Below are positions 58,643-64,000 of a DNA stretch of 64,000 bases, in pieces. Under the pieces are notes generated by a model. The model made no database searches, had not been told where the DNA came from, and was given only the letters and a program-made list of their open reading frames with translations. How positions within the stretch are numbered: the stretch's first letter is position 1; every line of letters begins with the position of its first letter. The position numbers and the translations under genes were made by a program. Source of the stretch: Bretschneidera sinensis (taxonomy: Eukaryota > Streptophyta > Magnoliopsida > Brassicales > Akaniaceae); NCBI GenBank assembly GCA_023935145.1, contig CM043698.1:22391501-22455500 (forward strand). Direction: 5' to 3'.

Positions 58643-59937
58643 ATTTCAAACCCTGCTTGTTTTTAATAAAAAAAATTAAATTACTAATAAGCAAAAAGTC
58701 AAAAAAAAAACTTTTATATAAGGGCAATTTCGGGTCTCAAGAAATTTATCACTGATGTGTTACACTTTTTAGTAGCATTTTTAAAGGTTTGCACATCTTT
58801 TTTTTATTTATAAAATTGATAAGTATGTAGGTTATCCCACATATTCGTAAAAGAGTATTGAATTTTAGCACACGAAATATTCTAACGAAGAAGACGAACT
58901 CTTAACACTAAACCAAATGCTTGTTGGCTTGAAGGGCTTTCAAACTCTAGTAATAAGTAGATTATCTCAAATTTCAATAAAATAAAAAGTATTTTTCACT
59001 AAAATTTTAATTTTTATATTTATTTAAAACAATTTAAGTACTATCTTCAAAAAAAAAAAATTTTAAGTGAGATACCATAAAACTATCACAAATTAACTTC
59101 CTTTAGCTTGAATGTGTATTGAACCCAAAAAAGTTTGGATCAAAGTCATTTTTATTTGGAAATTAAAATGAAGTCAAGTTTATGATGAGATTGAATGCTA
59201 TATTATTAAAAAAAAAAATTAAATTCAAATTTATCATGATGACATTCAATCTCACCATGAACTTGATCATAATTTAAATTCTCAAATAGAAAGGATCGTG
59301 ATTCAAAATTTTTATTAAGAAATCTACAATAAAATCACTATACTATATTATTTTCGTTGTGCGTATAATTTTATGCGACATAATTATTTTATTAGTTAAG
59401 TTGTTGAATCAAAACTATTATACTAATAAATTAAAAAATTATGTGTATATTGATATCTATATATTAACCCAATAGAAAATATATTGTATATATACATGGT
59501 GGAGTCGGGATTTTAGTTCAAGGGCAAGATTATTATGCATAATAAAGACCAAAATACTTCATGATTAACAAACTAAAAAATTACTAATCAATATAAAAAT
59601 GCATATAATTTATAGCTCTCATTTTTATTTTTGCACCTAAAACTAATATATACAATTTTTCTCAACATACTTTTAATGTTTTGAAAGCATTGCATGATTT
59701 CACAAACTTAATTGTTATTTTCTTTTCTTTGATTTGTCTCCCTTTATCTTTTCGAATTTGAAACAATAATAATTTATCTCGAAACAAAAGGAGAGAAAGT
59801 AATGCTTTAGAAGCCTTAAACCCAAGCTCACAAATGTCTAGAAATGTAAAATCGACATGCTTTAACTCAAAAAGGTTTCTCTTCAAAAAAAGAAGTCAAA
59901 GTGGTTGATTCAAGTGATAGGTGTTAGTGTAGATTAT
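58643..59937. repeat. Duplicated non-coding block, copy C
   Basis: This is the longest MITE-free version of the A/B/C block. Its right end, GTGTTAGTGTAGATTAT, is the insertion point of the Copia-2 element. In block A the same words continue uninterrupted as GATTATAATATTG. Confidence 0.85.
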
Positions 59938-60813
59938 TGTTGGAGTTTGTCAAAGGATTAAACCGGAGATGGAAGAATGAAGTTCAACATGTTAAAGGAG
60001 TGCACACCAGCGTGCACCGCTGCCCAACTCTTCCTAGACCGCGGTGGCCAGCATGGAGGATGCCTAGAGGAGGTGTGCGCTGCGGCTCAGCCTCCCCCAA
60101 GCTGCGACGCCCAGAAAGGTGAGGAGTGGAGGAGATTCAGCCCTGCTCCAGGCCGCGGCTTGCCCTGTTCTAGGCCGCGGCCTGAAAGCACACTGATGCA
60201 CATTGGTTCAGCCTTTGTAAGGTGCGTAGATGCATGTTCAAAACACATAACATCACTTAGGATTGATGGAGGGCTAAGGTTGATTGGTCCTCAAGATCTA
60301 AGGGTGGATATTGACCCTCAAGATTGGTCAAGAAGTTGGTGCACTACATAAAAGGGTCACCTAACTTCAATCTCAATAATATAACACATTGTGACACACA
60401 AGTGATCATCATACAAGAGAGTTAAAGTGCAAGTGTGAGAGTGCAAAGACACAAAACACAAAGAGGCACTAGAATAGATCTCAAAAGAAAGGCTTGTTGT
60501 AGAGAAAAAAAGTAGTATAGATTGTGGGTAGAGTGCTTTTATAATAGTTCTATCACTTTCTTTCTTCTCTTCTTGATTCTTCAAGAACTTGGGTTTCTTG
60601 CAGTGGAGTTACTGTAACTTGTAAGAACTCATTGGTTTAGTGCAGAGAGTTCAGAGGAACTCACAGGGACGTAGGCTATTGCTGAACATCGATAACAAAT
60701 TGCTTGTTCTTTTCTTTCTTGCTTTGGTTGCTGTATTTGTTTGTACAAGTCATTCTATACTTAGGTGTTTGGAAGACCATCACCTGGGCATCTTGAGAGG
60801 TGGTTTCCCAACA
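59938..60813 (+). repeat. Copia-2 5' LTR
   Basis: The 876-bp LTR starts TGTTGGAGTTTGTC and ends GGTTTCCCAACA. A GC-rich segment (60030-60185) holds three CCGCGG-centred palindromes, one being AGGCCGCGGCCT at 60172-60183. A possible TATA element is ACATAAAAGGG at about 60347. Confidence 0.88.
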
Positions 60814-60814
60814 A

Positions 60815-60826
60815 TGGTATCAGAGC
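60815..60826 (+). other. Copia-2 primer-binding site
   Basis: TGGTATCAGAGC one base after the LTR is the canonical plant Copia site for initiator-Met tRNA. Confidence 0.92.
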
Positions 60827-61054
60827 TTGCACAGCTGGGTATCGGAGCGACATAAGGTATCGGAGCAAGACTTCAAGAATTAAAGAACAACTTCTTGAGT
60901 GATTCAAGAACGGAGTAAAGATCAAGATTAGATCATGTTCTTGAGGGTGATTCAAGAACGGTGTTGAGATCAATCTTCGATCTTGTTCTTGAGGTTTAGA
61001 AGAAGTTGGAAAGCATTTGTGGGTGTTGCACAAATTTGGGATCATCTCCGCAAG

Positions 61055-61624
61055 ATGGGTTCAAATTTCATTGTTCAGAAGTTTGATGGAAAGGGAGATT
61101 TTTCCCTGTGAAAGCGGAAGATCAAGGCTGTTCTTATGCGACAAAATGTGGACTTAGCTATTGGAGAAGATGATGCTTTTCCAGCAAGTATCACGGAGGA
61201 CCAGTGGATTGAGATGAAGAAGATGGCATACAACACCATTTTCTTACACATATCAGTTAGTGTCACAAAGGAATGCAGAGACTCGAAAGATCTTGCTGTC
61301 ATATGGAAGAAACTAGATGAGTTGTTTCTTACCAAAACTCTCCCTAATAAGATTTATCTTCTTAAAAAAATCTTTGCTTTTAAAATGGATCCTAATAAAA
61401 AGTTGCAAGATAATTTTGATGTGTTTAACAAAATAGTTCAAGATTTGATTAGTTGTAGTATAAAGTTCCCGGATGTACAATTGGCTGTTATTTTGTTAAA
61501 TTCTCTTCTTGATTGTTTTGAGAGTTTGATTAATGCTATTGAATATGGAAGAGATACACTAACCAAGGAAATTGTGATAAATGCTATAAGGTCTCATGAT
61601 TTCAAAGCCAAGATGAGGGAAGCA
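61055..61624 (+). pseudogene. Copia-2 gag, N-terminal part (broken)
   Basis: ATG at 61055 opens a Copia Gag (MGSNFIVQKFDGKGDFSL). A TGA at 61109-61111 stands at an expected Trp. The same frame then runs open with the capsid helices (AYNTIFLHISVSVTKE, VWKKLDELFLTKTL-like, KIYLLKKIFAFKM) to 61624, where the nested LTR is inserted. The reading resumes at 63009. Confidence 0.88.
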
Positions 61625-61812
61625 TGATAGACGCTTAAATATACATATTTAAGCCCCCTTATTTACACTTGTTAGATCCTTTATTATGTTAATTTGGTAT
61701 CTTTTACTCCATTTGTGTGTTTTACATGTTTTTATAGGGTCTTGGAGAAAAAGAAGCAGTTTTGGCACTTTAAGGAAGAAATCTAGAAGCCATGAAGCAC
61801 TTTCTGGACAAA

Positions 61813-61925
61813 GTGCGATCGAGCGCACATGCAGTGCGATCGAGCGCACATACGGTCGTGCGCACACTTATAGGATCGAGCGCACACTGCGATCGAGCGC
61901 AAGGACACATGCGATCGAGCGCAAA
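61813..61925. repeat. GCGATCGAGCGCA repeat cluster
   Basis: Six degenerate units of GTGCGATCGAGCGCAC type lie in the first third of the solo LTR. The first two (61813-61828 and 61834-61849) are identical. Each can fold as GTGCG...CGCAC. Confidence 0.88.
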
Positions 61926-62512
61926 TGTACAGGCATGAATAGTAAACTGCAGAACCCTATTTTGGAAATAACTCTATTTTGGAAATAAAGGAGTTTTGTG
62001 TTTTAGGAAAGTTTAGAAACTCATGAGTCTATTAGGACTTCTCAAAGACCTATAAATACACTTGTAAACTCACACACAAAAACACACCTTAGACCTTACA
62101 TCTGGACCTTACACCTTACACCTTAAACCTTAGATAGAAAACACTTTTCTCTTTTGCTTTAGCTTGGAGAAGGAGACCGTGGAGCAGAATTGACGCCTCT
62201 TCTCTCGGGTTTCTTCTTTCCTTTTTATTTTATTATGTGTAATTAAATTCTTAGTAGGGCTTGGTTGAAGCCCTAATTATGTTTACTCAATAAATTTAGT
62301 ATTGGCGCCTTTGCGATATTTATGTTGTGTTGCTTAAACTTGATTAATACCTGCTTTTATTTAAATTCCTCATATGTATATGTCTGATCAATATGTGCAT
62401 GTGGTATGGACTTGTTAGTTAGATCAATTTGGATGACCGAGTCCTAGGTCTAACATTAGTAACAAGGGATATCTTATCCGGATACCCGGGTTAATCAACA
62501 TGGGAAACCGAG

Positions 62513-62695
62513 AGTAGATACCATGCCCTAGGTCTCATGTGGTTGTCGATTTCCATAGTACTTATGTTTTCTTAAGGAACAACTCAAGCAGATACCATGC
62601 TGAATCCCTTAAGGAAGAAAAGAGTTAGAGTAGATACCATGCCTAACTTGTTGCTTAGGGAAATCAATAGCTTAAGGAGTAGATACCATGCCCTT
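62513..62695. repeat. Four spaced copies of AGTAGATACCATGCC
   Basis: The word recurs at 62513, 62587 (AGCAGATACCATGC), 62629 and about 62678, irregularly spaced, inside the solo LTR. Function unknown. Confidence 0.85.
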
Positions 62696-63008
62696 AGGTT
62701 GGCGACCAGTGGGTATACATGGCATGAATAAAGCATTGGCATACTATTATATTGTGGTAGCATAATTAGTGGTGGATATCAAGTCCCTACGCCTTTATCC
62801 TTAGTATTTTATCTTTATCAAAATCAACTCTTTTATTATTTCTATCTTTTTATATTGCGAATATAATTCTAAATTGAACTTTACCAATCCCTGTGGAGAT
62901 GATCTTGCATTCGCACACTATACTACACTGTTGACCTTGTGCACTTGCAAGTAAAACAAGTGCGATTATTCACCCATTTATTTAGGTATATTTTCGCACA
63001 ACAAAGCA

Positions 63009-64000
63009 TCAAGTGGAGAAGGGCTGATCATTAGAGGAAGGCCAGTAACTCGAAATGGCAGTAGCAACCATGGAAACTACACGGAGAAATCAAAGGGTAG
63101 AGGGCAGAGCCATGGGAGAGCATATTCCAAACCAAGATTTGGAGGAAAGAGGTGCTTCTACTGCAACAAGGAGGGTCACTTCAAGAAAGATTGCAAGAAG
63201 AGGTTGTAGGATGAGAGAGGGAGTAGCCAAACCAACAATGGAGAGGCTTTGGTTTCCAAAGGAGAACAATAAGATGATGTTCTTGTTGTGTGCTCAAATG
63301 TGAGCAGGAGGCAAGGCAGCGAGAAATGAATCCTAGATTCCGGGTGCACTTATCACATGTGCCCTCACAAGGAATGGTTCAAGAATTTCAAGGAAATCAA
63401 TGATGGAAGGGTTTTCTTGGGGAATGACAATTCTTGCCAAGTGAGGGGGATAGGAGACATCCAGCTGAGGATGTTTGATGGAGTCACAAGGCTACTGCGA
63501 AATGTAAGGTAACTCCAGGATTTGAGGAGGAATTTGATCTCATTGGGGCAGCTGGATTCCATGAGATATACATACAAGGCAGAGGGAGGAAAGATCAAGG
63601 TGACCAAGGGATCTTTGGTAGTGATCAAAGCAGCAATAAAAGAAGGACTCTATGAGATGATTGGAGAGACAGAAATCAAGGATCAAACAGTAAGCTTGAT
63701 GACTGAGATAGATAGGGCAACCTTTTGGTACACTCGCTTGGGACATATGAGCGAAAAGGGCCTGTAAGTTCTTAACAATAATGATCTACTTGGTGGTGAT
63801 AAAGTAGAGAAATTGGATTTCTGCGAGTGTTGCGTTCTTGGGAAGCAACACTGGGTCAGCTTCAACACCGGAGTGCACAAGTCTAAGGGCATTATTGACT
63901 ACATTCATTCGGACATTTAGGGATTAGCAAGAACACCAACACAGAGAGGTAACTTTTACTTTCTGTCTTTAATTGATGATTATTCAAGAAAGGTTTGGGT
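63009..64000 (+). pseudogene. Copia-2 gag end, protease and start of integrase (broken)
   Basis: The frame resumes after the nested LTR with a basic linker and the zinc knuckle CFYCNKEGHFKKDC (63153-63194), followed by TAG at 63207. Protease has ILDSGCTYHMCPHKEW with TGA (63327-63329) just before it where Trp is expected. The region RNLISLGQLDS, then the integrase HHCC remnants (FWYTRLGHMSEKGL, CVLGKQH) and the integrase core YIHSDI and LIDDYSRKVWV reach the window edge. Confidence 0.88.

Larger units (their letters stand above)
61625..63003 (+). mobile_element. Solo LTR nested in Copia-2 gag
   Basis: 1379 bp starting TGATAGACGC and ending TCGCACAACA, flanked by the 5-bp duplication AAGCA (61620-61624 and 63004-63008). 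It has no coding capacity or internal domain. It has a promoter-like CTATAAATAC (62050-62059), an AATAAA (about 62289) and the ACCAATCCCTGTGGAGATGA phrase near its end, as in long LTRs of plant Gypsy elements. It is best explained by LTR-LTR recombination that removed the rest of the element. An intact short non-autonomous element is less likely, because no repeated ends are visible inside. Confidence 0.85.
59938..64000 (+). mobile_element. Copia-2: 5' part of a second Ty1/Copia element, continuing past the window
   Basis: The 5' LTR (59938-60813) is followed by a perfect initiator-Met primer site, a broken gag, zinc knuckle, protease and the start of integrase (GKQH...SLIDDYSRKVWV at the window edge). 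The 3' LTR lies outside, so the target duplication cannot be confirmed. The element carries a nested solo LTR at 61625-63003. Stops such as 61109, 63207 and 63327 show that it is inactive. Confidence 0.92.

Noticed and set aside
61625..63003. A separate full-length small retroelement (PBS TTGGCGCC at about 62301)
   Set aside because: No repeated LTR ends exist inside the 1379 bp and the candidate site is not preceded by a CA end, so a solo LTR fits better.

Overview
The window looks like nuclear DNA of a flowering plant, most likely a eudicot. It is AT-rich and intron-containing, and it carries plant-specific gene families: a D53/SMXL-type strigolactone repressor, an Alfin-like PHD protein, subfamily-XII LRR receptor kinases and a UDP-glycosyltransferase. 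It also holds several plant LTR retrotransposons and MITE-like repeats. The species cannot be named from the sequence.

Layout. 0.1-8.0 kb: an LRR receptor-kinase pseudogene split in its kinase glycine loop by a complete but dead Ty1/Copia element (2092-6862, target duplication GGTTC). 9.9-13.1 kb: a second, much better preserved receptor-kinase copy with one nonsense codon and one frameshift. 13.9-14.6 kb (minus): the 3' end of a UGT76-like glycosyltransferase pseudogene. 14.6-21.0 kb: AT-rich DNA with foldback and MITE-like repeats. 21.0-30.75 kb: a full-length, old Ty3/Gypsy element of Tat-lineage type (target duplication ATAAC). It has a second RNase H domain, a minus-strand gene with apparent spliceosomal introns, and an array of about eight hairpin-forming 48-bp repeats in front of its 3' LTR. 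30.8-38.2 kb: AT-rich spacer with microsatellites, a foldback and a hAT-like MITE. 38.27-43.48 kb: an intact three-exon SMXL6/7/8 (D53-like) gene. 46.84-50.90 kb: an intact five-exon Alfin-like gene. 51.5-59.9 kb: a patchwork of duplicated non-coding blocks, including a recent tandem duplication of about 2.45 kb whose junction carries a 210-bp unmatched segment ending in two perfect palindromes. 59.94-64.0 kb: the 5' part of a second Copia element, running off the window, with a solo LTR nested in its gag (target duplication AAGCA).

Only two genes look functional: the SMXL repressor (nuclear strigolactone signalling) and the Alfin-like histone reader. Both have complete frames, canonical splice sites and the family's key motifs. 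The rest is degenerating genes and mobile DNA. The relative ages of the mobile elements can be ordered: LTRs of the Gypsy element differ at roughly 10% of sites by eye and those of Copia-1 at about 4%, while the two tandem blocks at 54-58 kb are almost identical.

The strongest leads are the Gypsy element's hairpin array, where stem changes are compensated on the opposite arm, its spliced antisense gene, and the palindrome-bearing junction of the 2.45-kb duplication. I found no RNA genes, CRISPR arrays or bacterial-type systems.
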